This document shows, piece after piece, positions 47,340-58,164 of a stretch of 64,000 nucleotides of DNA (its first letter is position 1; every line of letters begins with the position of its first letter). This DNA comes from Cordylochernes scorpioides. Lineage: Eukaryota > Arthropoda > Arachnida > Pseudoscorpiones > Chernetidae. Location of the stretch: NCBI GenBank assembly GCA_030710605.1, contig CP092870.1:95362941-95426940 (forward strand), in the 5' to 3' direction. A program made the translations under genes and the position numbers. The notes below the pieces were generated by a model. It worked only from the letters and a program-made list of their open reading frames with translations, did not search any database and was not told the origin of the DNA.

Positions 47340-49045
47340 ATGATTAATACTGAAGGTGTATAAGTAGATTCAAGACACTCAGAAAATAACACCTAGCAAG
47401 GTATAAGTTACAATACTAAGGGTGATGTATATAAAAAATGTCAGGCTAATAGATCTCGATATACGTATAAAAATCAGTATAAAAGTTACAAAACACTAAG
47501 TTTAATAAATACAAGAAAACGCTCAGAAAAGAAGAGTTGGAGGTTTTAACTTGATTTTCTGAATAGAGTACAGAAAGTAAAATGATACAAGATAGAAAAA
47601 AATATCAGGAAAAGAAATAGGAAGATCTAGATTTACGTGTAAAAAATCAGTATAAAAGTTACAAAACACTTAGTTTAATAAATACAAGAAAACGCTCAGA
47701 AAAGAAGAGATAAAAGTTCTGGCTTGATGTGCTGAATAGAGCACAGAAAGTACAATGATACAAGATAGAAAAAAAATATCAGGAAAATAAATAGGAAGAT
47801 CTAGATTTACGTGTAAAAATCAGTACCAAGGGTATATCAATAAAGGTAAAAAATTAAATTAGAGATGCTTGGCAAAAGAAAGATATAGAATATTTGGTTT
47901 CAATGTACAGAATGAATTACAGAAATAACAATATTTTTTTAAAAAGGAAATAATATTATTAAAAATGCGAGGAAAATAGATAGAATATCTAGAATAACAT
48001 ACAGTACCAAAGGTAGAACACGCTTGGCAAAAGAGGATAGAGAAGATCTGCGTTCATTGTCCAGAATAGAGTACAGAAAGAACAATACTAAAGATAAAGA
48101 ATATGAAAAAATGCGAGGCAAATAGATAGAAGATCTAGAATTACGTACAGTACCAAAGGTAGAACACCCTTGGAAAAAGAGGATATAGAAGATTTGGTTT
48201 CAGTGTACAGAATAGAGTACAGAAAGAACAATACTAAAGATAAAGAATATGAAAAAATGCGAGGCAAATAGATAGAAGATCTAGAATTACGTACAGTACC
48301 AAAGGTAGAACACCCTTGGCAAAAGAGGATATAGAAGATTTGGTTTCAGTGTACAGAATAGAGTACAGAAAGAACAATACTAAATATGAAGAATATGAAA
48401 AAATGCGAGGTAAATAGATAGAGCTAGAATTACGTACAGTACCAAAGGTAGAACACTAAACTAGAACAGCTTGGTAAAGAAGATATAGAGGATCTGGTTT
48501 CAATGTACTGAATATAGTACAGAAATAAAAATACTAAAAGATGAAGAATGCGAAAAATGCCAAGCAGATAGATAGAAGATATAGAGAGATAGAAGAGATA
48601 TCTACGTGCTAAATACAGTACAAACGGTATAATACTAAACTAGAACACACTTGGTAAAGAAGACATAGAGAATCTGGTTTCAACGTACTGAATAGAGTAC
48701 AGAAATAAAAATACTAAAATATGAAGAATACTAAAAATGCCAAGCAAATAGATAGAAGATCTAGAGAGAAAGAGAAGAGATATCTACGTGTTAAATACAG
48801 TAAAAAAGGTAGAATACTAAACTAGAACACGCTTGGCAAAGAAGATCTAGATCTTGTTTTAGTTTACCGAATAGAGTACAGAAAGAGCAATACTAAAAGG
48901 GAATAATATGAAAAAACACCAGGCAAATAGAACGAAGATCTAGAGAGAGAGAGAGATATGTAAGTGTTAAATTGAGTACAAAAGGTATAGCACTAATCCT
49001 AAAAAAATACATGGAAGACACGCTTGACGAAGAAGGAAGATTCAA
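47340..49045. repeat. Degenerate minisatellite, units of about 130-150 bp
   Basis: About ten units sharing GAATAGAGTACAGAAAGAAC, ATACTAAA, GCGAGGCAAATAGATAGAAG, ATCTAGA, TACGTACAGTACCAAAGGTA and GAACACCCTTGGCAAAAGAG. It abuts, and seems to share sequence with, the 3' coding end of the gene at 49051. Confidence 0.75.
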
Positions 49046-49050
49046 TGATT

Positions 49051-49473
49051 CTAGTACAGAATAAAGATTAAGATAAAAGGTAGCATCACATGTAGAACAC
49101 CCGGCACAAAAAGAATAGATGACTTTGCACCGACCATTTCTAAGTAAGGTCTACAATAGACCTTGTTGAGGCCATTAGGGCATTCTTTATCCTCTTCAGA
49201 GAACAGGAAATGATCGGTAGGATGGAAGATGCCTTCATCAATACGGTCCTCACAGCTTATCTTGAAAGCTTCTTGTTTGCAGCCCATTCTCCAATGTCCC
49301 AGACAGCATTGGATTAGCGACCTTTGCGAAGAAGAATTAGCTACCTCGAGGAATTCTTGCATCCTTCTTTCGCATCTACGCTCCATGTTGGTGTAGATTC
49401 CAGCATCACAACCTGCATGGCATCCTGGAGATACGGCCAGGAGGGCAACAACTAAGATGAAAAGGTCGCACAT
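49051..49473 (-). CDS. Small secreted cysteine-rich protein, possibly membrane-anchored
   Basis: 140 aa from a true ATG. Residues 1-20 form a signal peptide (LFILVVALLAVSPGCHA). The mature part has eight cysteines, including a CC pair in IQCCLGHWRMGC. The C-terminus (about 118-140, VPGVLHVMLPFILIFILY) is hydrophobic, like a GPI-attachment signal or membrane anchor. The paralogue at 61.06 kb has the same length and spacing. The function is unknown; the fold recalls small arthropod haemolymph or surface proteins, but I cannot assign a family. On the minus strand TTTCAGG directly precedes the ATG, so an upstream untranslated exon is possible. The last codons lie at the edge of a minisatellite that resembles them. 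Confidence 0.7.
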   Translation of the reverse strand: MCDLFILVVALLAVSPGCHAGCDAGIYTNMERRCERRMQEFLEVANSSSQRSLIQCCLGHWRMGCKQEAFKISCEDRIDEGIFHPTDHFLFSEEDKECPNGLNKVYCRPYLEMVGAKSSILFVPGVLHVMLPFILIFILY

Positions 49474-49479
49474 CCTGAA

Positions 49480-50555
49480 ACATTTTTAACTAAGTAAACA
49501 TAGATATTGATATTCATTATCTAGCAATTCCTAAAAAACATCTTTTAACTGCATTATTCAAATACATTTATCTGCCAAGTCCAAATTTTACAAGATTCTC
49601 TTAGAGTAGGTGACCGAAAAGACAACTTGGTCTACCTACTTAAACTACCAGTTCTACAGTTCGTCAAAAAGGCTCAGAAAATATCGTTTGAAAAAAATTA
49701 AAGATGACTAGAAGACACAGTAGTTGTTATTATGTATAAAAAGAACTAATAAGAAATTTCTCCTTTATGGTTTATTAGATGATAAAAAAGAAGAGAAAAA
49801 TGTTTCTTTAAATAAACGTATTCGATACAAGCTTTCGGGCTGTCAAGCCCTTATGTATATCCACCAAGATTGTATATAGCTTATAGACATTGTTACTTTT
49901 ATCTCTCTTTCTTGAAATCTAAGACGAGTTTTTTTGTGATACAATATATCATTGAAAAAACCTTTGTTATTGATTGTTGTGTATATTTTTACATGCCTAC
50001 ATTTCTATATATAATGAAATGATTCAATTGGTAGGTTCATTGCATTTTGTGTTAACATGACATTTTATTAAAACGTTGACAATAATGAAATGTGCAAGGA
50101 GGGGGGGGGGGGAGGTTGAAATATGCTTGAGAATAAGAAGAAAGTTTTTTTTTATGTTTTATTATCCCATTGTATAATCATACAAGGTCATGGAGACTAT
50201 ATTCATTGATCAAATTCACAATCCTGGTAAGGTTGGAATACAGGTCTCGTTTTGAGGCTCCCATACATTCCAAGAGATGGTCCGGTGAGACAGAAGAAAG
50301 AACTTTTTAGGAATATGAAATGGAGGTTCTTAAAAATGATATATATATTATGTATAAGGGTTTCACGACCCGTAAGCTCGAGTTAATTATATAGTTTTTT
50401 TTACAAGACACTTTTACCCTATATGAAATTTCTTTTCTTTCAAATCTCACAAGAGATTATATTTTTTAAAACTAGATATTGGAACAAAATGTATAGAAAA
50501 ATATAAAATCTTTGTTTACGTTATATAATTAACAAACGTATTATAAGATATATTT
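49480..50555. other. Upstream flank of the cysteine-rich gene, AT-rich
   Basis: Includes a broken AGCT-type PLE end on the minus strand near 49820-49855 (GGGC, GCCCGAAAGCTT) and a G-run at 50100. No coding frame. Confidence 0.35.
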
Positions 50556-50556
50556 G

Positions 50557-50979
50557 TTCGGGTATTAGATGATTTATATACTTACAGGTTATATTGTTAG
50601 TGATAGATAACGTAGGTTGTTTACATTCTATGTGCAGAACTGTGTTGCTGAGTTAAAATATAATTTCAATTATATTACAAAAAGTTATAATGCTTTGTTC
50701 GGGTATTAGATGATTTATTTACTTACGGGTTATATTGTTAGTGATAGATAACGTAGGTTGTTTACATTCTATGTACAGAACTGTGTTGCTGAGTTAAAAT
50801 ATAATTTCAATTATATTACAAAAAGTTATAATGCTTTGTTCGGGTATTAGATGATTTATTTACTTACGGGTTATATTGTTAGTGATAGATAACGTAGGTT
50901 GTTTACATTCTATGTACAGAACTGTGTTGCTGAGTTAAAATATAATTTCAATTATATTACAAAAAGTTATAATGCTTTT
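50557..50979. repeat. Tandem repeat, 3 x 141 bp
   Basis: Units start TTCGGGTATTAGATGATTTA at 50557, 50698 and 50839. Units 2 and 3 are virtually identical; unit 1 differs at a few bases. Confidence 0.92.
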
Positions 50980-50984
50980 GGAAT

Positions 50985-51885
50985 ATTATAGAAATAATAG
51001 ATAACTATTGCCAACAACGTTCAATATCGAAGCAAAAAAAACGAACAAAAGTAAAATAAATAATTATTATTGACAAGTTTCAATGTCTTTGGAATACAAC
51101 AACAACAAAAGGATAGTCAACGGTCAAAATTTTGGCTAGAAAACATATTTAAAAAAAAAGGAAGATCTAAAGTCAAAATGTTTTAAGAATTCAAAAAAAT
51201 TAAGGAATTACAGTTGAAACTGAGCATCTTAGCAAGACAATAAACAGTCAAAAATAGACATTTTTTTAGGAGAACGGAAGAACTAGCGAATTATAGAAAA
51301 CATACTGTTTGTATATTTTTTAACCAGTCTGAGAAAAATGCATATTTTATACTTTTCTGCAAATATATAAGTGTATTACATATGCATCCACTCTAAAACA
51401 ACAACAATGTTTATATAAAATATTAAAATCGTAAATATAATACAATTTTATAATGGTACTTTGCGAATTGTGTTTGTGTTTAAAATATTTCCCAAAGAAT
51501 TTAGCGTTAATGGAAAATATGTGAGTCCATTATGAATGTAATTTTAAGAATTCGTACTGACTTAAAATCTTTAATAGTTTTTTTTTTGTGAAAAATATAA
51601 TTAGTGTGGTTATAATAATTTAACTTACCCACCTTTTTTAAAAAGTGTATTAATCAATCAGGCACGATATTGAAATATTTGAGCCTATTACACAGAAGAA
51701 ACAAACAAAACAGCAAATGAAAACTTAGAATTAAATATTTACAAATTTACATGTATTAATCGACAGAGTTCATAAAATGTATATAGAGAAAGTGGCTGAT
51801 GTAAGAGATTTAAATCATTACCTTAGGAAATAGCAAAATAATTGTAGAAAATCTGTTATCCCAGAATGATTAGTAATTCACTATG
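50985..51885. other. AT-rich DNA, nothing recognised
   Basis: No frames, RNAs or termini. Confidence 0.35.
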
Positions 51886-51887
51886 TA

Positions 51888-53300
51888 CACTGCGTGACAT
51901 TGAAAATGGAACACCAAGAAATAGTGGCCAGAAAATTATGCAAATTTCAGGGTAGACGCGCCTAACCGAGTTATGCAAATGATGTAAAATGCGCAGCTCT
52001 CGTGCGCACATGGAGTAAGATATAAGGGAAGGAACTTGCAGAAAGGACAGTATTCGTGTCGTCATTTCTTCAAGGAAAATCATTGTAGAAATTTTGTTCT
52101 TTTGTCAAAAGACACGTGTAATAACAGAGAATGCCAGGTCATCGTAAACGGAGGCAGTTCAAGCAGACAGACGCTTTTACGAGGGGCATGGTGATCGGAC
52201 TGAAAAGGGCAGGTTGGTCCATACGTCAAATCGCAGCTGATACACACCTTGGTGCGTCCACGGTGCACCGACTGTGGAGAAGATGGTTGGAACAAGGAAA
52301 TGTGGCAATTTATAGGAATGTCGGTGCAACCAGAGTGACGTCAGCACGTGTGGATCGGCGTATCCTTCGACAAGCAGTGGCAGCCCCACAAGCCACTTGT
52401 ACCGCCATCCTGCAACATGTGCAAGACACCCTAGATCATTCCATCTCGACCAGAACCATTTCCCGTCGATTGGTTGCTAATGGCTTGCACTCATGCCGTC
52501 CGCTAAGAAGACTGCCATTGACCCCACCGAATAGGCGCCAACGTTTGGAATGGTGCCGGGCAGATCGACGTGGATGACGGAATGGCACAGGGTCGTGTTC
52601 TCAGATGAGTCGCGTTTCTGCTTGTCCAGTGATAGTCGCCGTGTACGCGTGTGGCGTCAACGTGGAGAAAGGTCCAATCCGGCAGCAATTGTGAAACGCC
52701 CCACCGTGCGACAACGTGGAATCATGGTTTGGGGCGCAATCGCGTATGATTCCAGGTCACCTTTACTTCGTATTCAGGGCACTATGACGGCCCAACGATA
52801 CGTTGATGATGTGCTGCGACCGGTGACACTACCTTCAGGGGGTACCCAATGCCCTTTATCAGCAGGATAACGCCCGACCGCACACTGCTCGCATTAGCCA
52901 ACAAGCTCTGCAAGATGTACAGATGCTTCCCTGGCCACCGTACTCTCCTGATCTCTCACCAATCGAGCAAGTCTGGGACATCATTGGACGCCGTTTGCAT
53001 GCCTTGCCACAGCCGCGTTCAGAAGACGAACTGTGGCAAATGGTTGAGAGGGAATGGAGAGCCATCCCTCAGGACGCCATCCGTACTCTGATTGACTCTC
53101 TACCTAGACGTGTTGCTGCGTGCATCGCCGTCCGCGGTGGTCCTACTTGCTACTAAGCCGACGCCGTTCTCGCTCTGTATTATGACTATCATTTTGAAAT
53201 AAAGAGCACTTATTGTTCCTCCCTGTCTCTCTCTGTCTGCCGAGTTTCATCACTTTCTGGCCACTATTTCTTGGTGTTCCATTTTCAATGTCACGCAGTG
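51888..53300 (+). mobile_element. Tc1-like DNA transposon
   Basis: 1413 bp, flanked by TA (51886-51887 and 53301-53302). The terminal inverted repeats CACTGCGTGACATTGAAAAT...CCAGAAA match perfectly over 47 bp. One transposase gene with frameshifts. The perfect termini suggest a recent insertion that could still be moved by transposase from another copy. Confidence 0.93.
52131..53156 (+). pseudogene. Tc1-like transposase, frameshifted
   Basis: N-terminal paired-like helix-turn-helix (GMVIGLKRAGWSIRQIAADT, STVHRLWRRWLEQG) in 52131-52577 binds the termini. The catalytic core follows in other frames: VVFSDESRF (first Asp, within 52550-52870), QQDNARPHTA (second Asp, near 52861), and LSPIEQVWD (Glu, near 52965). 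I count 32 residues between the second Asp and the Glu. Two indels break the frame, near 52556-52570 and near 52835-52845, so the product would be truncated before catalysis. Confidence 0.88.
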
Positions 53301-53309
53301 TATATTATA

Positions 53310-53575
53310 TTTACATATCTCTATTAAAAGTATTTTAAAAAGGCATCACTATTATTTACAAGTTTTTTAAAAAATACATACAGTCTGCACAGAATTAATT
53401 CAAATATTATAACCTTCATTTAAAATATTTAAAATAAATTTAATTATCTAATTCTAGTATTGGAAAATAAATATTTATTTTAAGAACATATTGTTAAGCA
53501 AATTCAAATAGAATTTTGAAAATATATTATATAATCTAAAATACAAATATTTTATTTTTCGAAAACATGTATATT
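53310..53575. other. AT-rich flank
   Basis: Nothing recognised between the Tc1 element and Gypsy C. Confidence 0.4.
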
Positions 53576-53578
53576 TAC

Positions 53579-53751
53579 TGTTGTATAGTTATTATTTAAT
53601 TAAACATTACTCACCAGATGAAATTATTATTACTAATTGTTTATTACACTTTATATTTATATTTTTACATCAACACGTTGTTTACATTATACATCGTATA
53701 TTATTGTTTATGATGATGATATATTCTATATTAAAAACACAGAATACTACA
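53579..53751 (-). repeat. Gypsy C 3' LTR
   Basis: 173 bp. It overlaps no coding sequence; the polyprotein stops about 15 bp before it. Confidence 0.92.
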
Positions 53752-53764
53752 TTCCCTTCTTCCT

Positions 53765-54724
53765 TTAGATGAAAGGAATCATGTCTTTATATCTTGATGA
53801 TGGCTTGACGACTCTTCCACTCCTGGTGATCACGGGTTCCTTGGTAGTCGGCAAGGGTGGAGAAACCTCTGGTGGCAACTGGTGAAGAGCCTCGGCATCA
53901 AGTCTATCTGAAACAACTGGGTTAAATGTAGACCCTGTTCTACTTGAACTTGGTCGGTTTAAAGAAGTGTCCTTGTTTGAGGAATTATCATCTGTTATTT
54001 GTACATCAGAAGAGTTGAGGTGTTCAATTCTTGTTGAATCTGAACTAAGATTTTTCTGGTTCTCTTCTGGAATCAAGTCAGAAATGTCTTGATTGGTCTC
54101 TTGAGTAGGAACATGTTTCAAATGTTTAGCATTTCTATGAATTATTTTCCCATTTTTAGTGTTGACTAATTTAAAAGAATTTATTGAAGTGTTTTCAAGA
54201 ATGACATGATGTTCTGATCTGAAATTTGAATCAAGTTTTCCATTATTTGGATTTGCCACATAAACTAAATTTCCAATTTCAAAATTATGAGGACTAGCTT
54301 TCCGAATTATATCATTATATGTTTTCATTTTTTCTTTGTAGACCATATTGAATTCTTTGATGTTGGATTCATCTTCTTCTGCATCATTAACAAGTGAGCT
54401 TAATTTAGTTTTGATTTCTCTTGAAAATAATAGGAATGCTGGAGTCTTTCCTGTAGATCTGTTTGGAGTAGTTCGGTAAGACATTAAAATTCTGGATAAA
54501 TCTTTCCAATCTTTCCCTTCTTCAGAACTTGAATTGAATTGTTTCTTTAGAAATCTATGGAATCTTTCTATCTTCCCATTACTTTTTGGGTAATAGGGTG
54601 AGGCTTTGATGTGCCTGATTCCACATTCTTTAAAAAATCTTTCCATTGATGTACTTACAAACTGTAAGCCATTATCTGTTACAACTTCATGTGGATAACC
54701 ATGTCTTGCAAAAATCTCCATCAT
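53765..54724 (-). CDS. Gypsy C integrase C-terminal part
   Basis: 319 codons. TDNGLQF gives the second catalytic Asp and IERFHR the Glu of the integrase core. Later parts include YKEKMKTYNDIIRKASP and a tail ITRSGRVVKPSSRYKDM, a pattern common in the mag-like group. It is offset by one base from the upstream segment at an A-run near 54724. Confidence 0.88.
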   Translation of the reverse strand: MMEIFARHGYPHEVVTDNGLQFVSTSMERFFKECGIRHIKASPYYPKSNGKIERFHRFLKKQFNSSSEEGKDWKDLSRILMSYRTTPNRSTGKTPAFLLFSREIKTKLSSLVNDAEEDESNIKEFNMVYKEKMKTYNDIIRKASPHNFEIGNLVYVANPNNGKLDSNFRSEHHVILENTSINSFKLVNTKNGKIIHRNAKHLKHVPTQETNQDISDLIPEENQKNLSSDSTRIEHLNSSDVQITDDNSSNKDTSLNRPSSSRTGSTFNPVVSDRLDAEALHQLPPEVSPPLPTTKEPVITRSGRVVKPSSRYKDMIPFI

Positions 54725-55415
54725 TTTTTAAAATAATTGTCTTGCTGGAAATGTCTTCTATTATCATTGCTTCAGGATATGAAGAATAGTAGTCGATCAC
54801 TGTTAAAACATAATGATGGCCAATTGGACCAACTATGTCAATTCCAAGTTTCATCCAAGGTTTTGATGGTAACGGAACTATTTGCAATGGTTGATCATTT
54901 ATCAATGGTTGATTCCTTACACAAATTGGACAGTTTCTAATCAAATTTTCAATGTCAAAGTCCATGTTTATCCAAAAATATTTTTCTCTTAACAGTTGTT
55001 TGGTTCTTGTCATTCCTTGATGTGTTTCATGTGCAATTCTCAAGACTCTCTTTATTAGTTTTGAAGGTAGCAAAATTCTACTTCCTTTTAAGATAAGATT
55101 ATCAAAAATTGAGAGTTCATCTTTAAACTTATAAAAACATTTGAATTCTTCATTCAAAGGATATGGCCAAACTCCCTTTTGAACCATATCTTTCAGTTTT
55201 TTAAACAAAGGATCTTGCTCTGTACAAACTTTTATCTCTTTCAAAGACAGTGCTTGAAGCTCTTCAGAAGTGATGGATAAGACTTTATGAACATAGTCCT
55301 CCAGCCATTTTTCATCACTTGTGTTAGAAAGAGGTTGTCTTGAAAATATATCCGCAATATTTTGCTTTCCTTGAATGAATTCAATTTCAAAGTCATATAT
55401 GGTTGTAATCTCCAA
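54687..55415 (-). CDS. Gypsy C integrase N-terminal part
   Basis: 242 codons with YDFEIEFIQGKQNIADIFSR (end of RNase H), the H2C2 zinc finger (HETHQGMTRTKQLL...CPICVRNQ), and GIDIVGP containing the first catalytic Asp. It ends in a frameshift at the A-run near 54726-54731. Confidence 0.85.
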   Translation of the reverse strand: MEITTIYDFEIEFIQGKQNIADIFSRQPLSNTSDEKWLEDYVHKVLSITSEELQALSLKEIKVCTEQDPLFKKLKDMVQKGVWPYPLNEEFKCFYKFKDELSIFDNLILKGSRILLPSKLIKRVLRIAHETHQGMTRTKQLLREKYFWINMDFDIENLIRNCPICVRNQPLINDQPLQIVPLPSKPWMKLGIDIVGPIGHHYVLTVIDYYSSYPEAMIIEDISSKTIILKNDGDFCKTWLST

Positions 55416-55906
55416 CTCAATCTTTGAATTCTTGGAGGCAAAACAGCTCCATTTTTAGGATTCAGCATATAGATTAGAGGTTTGTGATCTGTTTTTAACA
55501 CAAATTTCCTTCCCCAAATATAGGTGTTAAAATGTTCAATTGCCCATACACATCCCAATGTCTCTTTTTCTATTTGTGAATATCTTTTTTCAGTATCAGT
55601 TAAGGATCTGCTGGCATATGCAATGGGTCTTTTAATGCCATTTTGTTGTGTTTGTATTAATACTGCTCCAAGACCAATAGGGCTTGCATCTGTGATTAAT
55701 TCAGTTGGTGAGTTCAAGTTGTAATATGCTAAGCATGGCTCTTTTGTTAGTGACTCTTTAAGATCCTGAAATGCTTTATTTGTTTTCAAATCCCAATTCC
55801 ACCTAACATTTTTTCTAGTCAAATTATTTAGAGGTTCTGCCAATTTAGAAAAATTAAGTATGAATTTTCTTAAAAACCCACAAGTTCCTAAGAATGACCT
55901 TAACAT
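55241..55906 (-). CDS. Gypsy C RT end and RNase H part
   Basis: 221 codons. LRSFLGTCGFLRKFILNFSK is the RT connection and ITDASPIGLGAVLIQTQ holds the RNase H catalytic Asp. A one-base shift near 55400 moves the continuation to the next segment, and the last residues here are out of frame. Confidence 0.85.
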   Translation of the reverse strand: MLRSFLGTCGFLRKFILNFSKLAEPLNNLTRKNVRWNWDLKTNKAFQDLKESLTKEPCLAYYNLNSPTELITDASPIGLGAVLIQTQQNGIKRPIAYASRSLTDTEKRYSQIEKETLGCVWAIEHFNTYIWGRKFVLKTDHKPLIYMLNPKNGAVLPPRIQRLSWRLQPYMTLKLNSFKESKILRIYFQDNLFLTQVMKNGWRTMFIKSYPSLLKSFKHCL

Positions 55907-55907
55907 C

Positions 55908-57932
55908 TCAATATTTTTTTGGTATTGGAAAATTTAAGACTGCTTCTATTTTCCTATTATCAGGTTTAATACCTTCACTACTAACAATGTAACCTAAAAT
56001 ATCCAATTCTTCCATGGCAAATTTGCCCTTATTCCTGTTGAGCCTAATGCCTACTTTATCAAATCTTTGTAAGACTTTTCTAAGCCTTTCTTCTAGTTCT
56101 TGTCTATCTTTGGCGTAAACTACGACATCGTCCAAATAACAAATTACACCTTTCAAATCAAGCAAAATTGAATCCATTCCTTTCTGATATGCCTCTGGAG
56201 CACTTGATAGACCAAAAGGAACTTTACAAAATCTGTAACAACCACGGTGCGTGATGAAAGTTGTAAGGGGTCTTGATTGAGGGTCTAAGTCAACCTGCCA
56301 AAACCCTTTTTCTGCATCCAGCTTTGCAAATACTTTAGCACCTTTAAGGGCATGTAACATATTGTCAATTGTAGGAATTGGATGTCTTTCTCTCAATATT
56401 GCTTTATTCACTTCCCGAAGGTCTATGCATAGTCTAATTTCCTCACTATCCCTTTTTGGAACAACTATTATGTTAGAAACCCATTCAGAACCTTGATGCA
56501 CTTCTTCAATGATTCCATTCTCTAGCATCTTATCAAGCTCTTGATTTACTGCTTCTACCATTGCATAAGGTATACGACGGCATCTCTGGGCAATGGGCCT
56601 ATAGTTGTCTTTCAATGTCACTTTATGACTATAGCCTTTTATAGTTCCAAGTCCATGGAAAAGATGTTCATGTTCTTGAACAAGAGTTTCTATATTAGTA
56701 GACATTGATTCATTTACATGATTTACCCTTTTAATTATACCTAGTTCAAAACTAGCCTTGCCTCCCAACAAAGATTCAACTTTTTTATCAATCACATAAA
56801 TTTCTTCTGAAGCTGAATTTTCTTTCCAAGAAATCACAGCATTGAAATAACCATAACATGGAAGAGGTCTATCTTGACCATAGGCAAAAAAGGTTCGGGT
56901 GGTGTAATGTAATTTTGGCATAATTTTATGGCCATATAATTCAAGCATCTTATTATAGCTTATGAAAGTTCTATCACTCCCTGTATCAATTATCATATTT
57001 ATTTCACTACCATCTATTTGCACTTTTTCTTTATTTTCAGCACCTGTATAGTAGGTATATTCATCTGAACTTTCACCTACTTCAGTCTTATTTTCTTCTT
57101 GTATGGTCTTAACTTTAGTTTGATTGAAACTTTTGTGGTTTCTATTATTATTTTGATTTGGGCGGTTCCTGCAAGCTCTAAAAAGATGTCCTAATTTATT
57201 GCAATATGAACAAGTCATTTTTTTAGCACCACATTCTTGTGCTGAATGTGTATCTAATCCACAGCGATAACATTTAGGCTTTGAGGCACCTGAAAATGAT
57301 GGGGTACCTTGATTAGTGAATCTACCTTTGTTGAAATTATTAGCATTATAGTGCTTTTTAGGTTTATTTTGAACTCTATTTAGTGTTTGATCATTTTGAG
57401 GTTCAAGAAGTCTAATTTCTTTTCTAGAAATTTCTAACATTCTAGCAATATCAATGGTTTTTGACAGTGTCAAATTTTCTTGTTGCAACAATTTTTCTTT
57501 AAGTTTTTTGTTGTTACATTTTTCAATTATTTGGTCTCTTATCCTATCAGCTTCTAAATTCCCAAATTCACAAGATTTAGAAAGCTCTCTTAAAGAAATT
57601 AGGTAGTTGTCGATCGATTCATCATCTTTCTGGACTCTTTGTCTAAATTTAAATCTCTCAGTGACCACATTTTTATGAGGTGTGAAATATTTATCTAAAG
57701 CCATTTTAGTTTGTTCATAATTTTCCTTTTCATCTGGCAAGTTGAAAAATATACGCTGTACATTTGGCCCTAAACAATGCAATAGAGTTGCTCTCTTAAT
57801 TTCATCCGATTTTTTTGAAATTCCAGATGCTATTTCAAAAATGGCATAGGATTCCATCCATTGCTTATATTCCGCAAATAAATTGCTTGCATTCATATTC
57901 ATGGGTAAAGGTGGCGTCAGGTTGGCTGCCAT
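55908..57932 (-). CDS. Gypsy C gag-protease-RT
   Basis: 674 codons, starting MAANLTPPLP. Capsid region (EYKQWMESYAIFEIASGI, NYLISLRELSKSCEFG) about residues 1-190. Two zinc knuckles, CYRCGLDTHSAQEC and CSYCNKLGHLFRAC, at about 218-250. Retropepsin MIIDTGSDRTFI near 314. RT with AEKGFWQVDL and YLDD near 600. Gag and pol share one frame here, unlike Gypsy A and B. The frame breaks in the A-run just after FPIPKK. Confidence 0.92.
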   Translation of the reverse strand: MAANLTPPLPMNMNASNLFAEYKQWMESYAIFEIASGISKKSDEIKRATLLHCLGPNVQRIFFNLPDEKENYEQTKMALDKYFTPHKNVVTERFKFRQRVQKDDESIDNYLISLRELSKSCEFGNLEADRIRDQIIEKCNNKKLKEKLLQQENLTLSKTIDIARMLEISRKEIRLLEPQNDQTLNRVQNKPKKHYNANNFNKGRFTNQGTPSFSGASKPKCYRCGLDTHSAQECGAKKMTCSYCNKLGHLFRACRNRPNQNNNRNHKSFNQTKVKTIQEENKTEVGESSDEYTYYTGAENKEKVQIDGSEINMIIDTGSDRTFISYNKMLELYGHKIMPKLHYTTRTFFAYGQDRPLPCYGYFNAVISWKENSASEEIYVIDKKVESLLGGKASFELGIIKRVNHVNESMSTNIETLVQEHEHLFHGLGTIKGYSHKVTLKDNYRPIAQRCRRIPYAMVEAVNQELDKMLENGIIEEVHQGSEWVSNIIVVPKRDSEEIRLCIDLREVNKAILRERHPIPTIDNMLHALKGAKVFAKLDAEKGFWQVDLDPQSRPLTTFITHRGCYRFCKVPFGLSSAPEAYQKGMDSILLDLKGVICYLDDVVVYAKDRQELEERLRKVLQRFDKVGIRLNRNKGKFAMEELDILGYIVSSEGIKPDNRKIEAVLNFPIPKKY

Positions 57933-57982
57933 ATTTGTTTTTAGGGCTACAGTTATATTTTCAAATTCTCGTCGCCAATTTA

Positions 57983-58157
57983 TGTTGTATAGTTATTATT
58001 TAATTAAACATTACTCACCAGATGAAATTATTATTACTAATTGTTTATTACACTTTATATTTATATTTTTACATCAACACGTTGTTTACATTATACATCG
58101 TATATTATTGTTTATGATGATGATATATTCTATATTTTTAAAACACAGAATACTACA
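57983..58157 (-). repeat. Gypsy C 5' LTR
   Basis: 175 bp, near identical to the 3' copy. Confidence 0.92.
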
Positions 58158-58164
58158 TTTACTT

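Larger units (their letters stand above)
53579..58157 (-). mobile_element. Gypsy C: Ty3/Gypsy element with short LTRs
   Basis: LTRs of 173 and 175 bp (minus strand TGTAGTATTC...CTATACAACA), almost identical apart from a small T/A indel region. Both ends are flanked by TTTAC, a 5-bp target duplication. The primer-binding region TTGGCGACGAGAATTTG follows the 5' LTR closely. Gag and pol are in one frame. Three single-base frameshifts interrupt pol. Confidence 0.93.

Noticed and set aside
50557-50979. CRISPR-like array
   Set aside because: Head-to-tail repeats without spacers in a eukaryotic genome; an ordinary tandem repeat.
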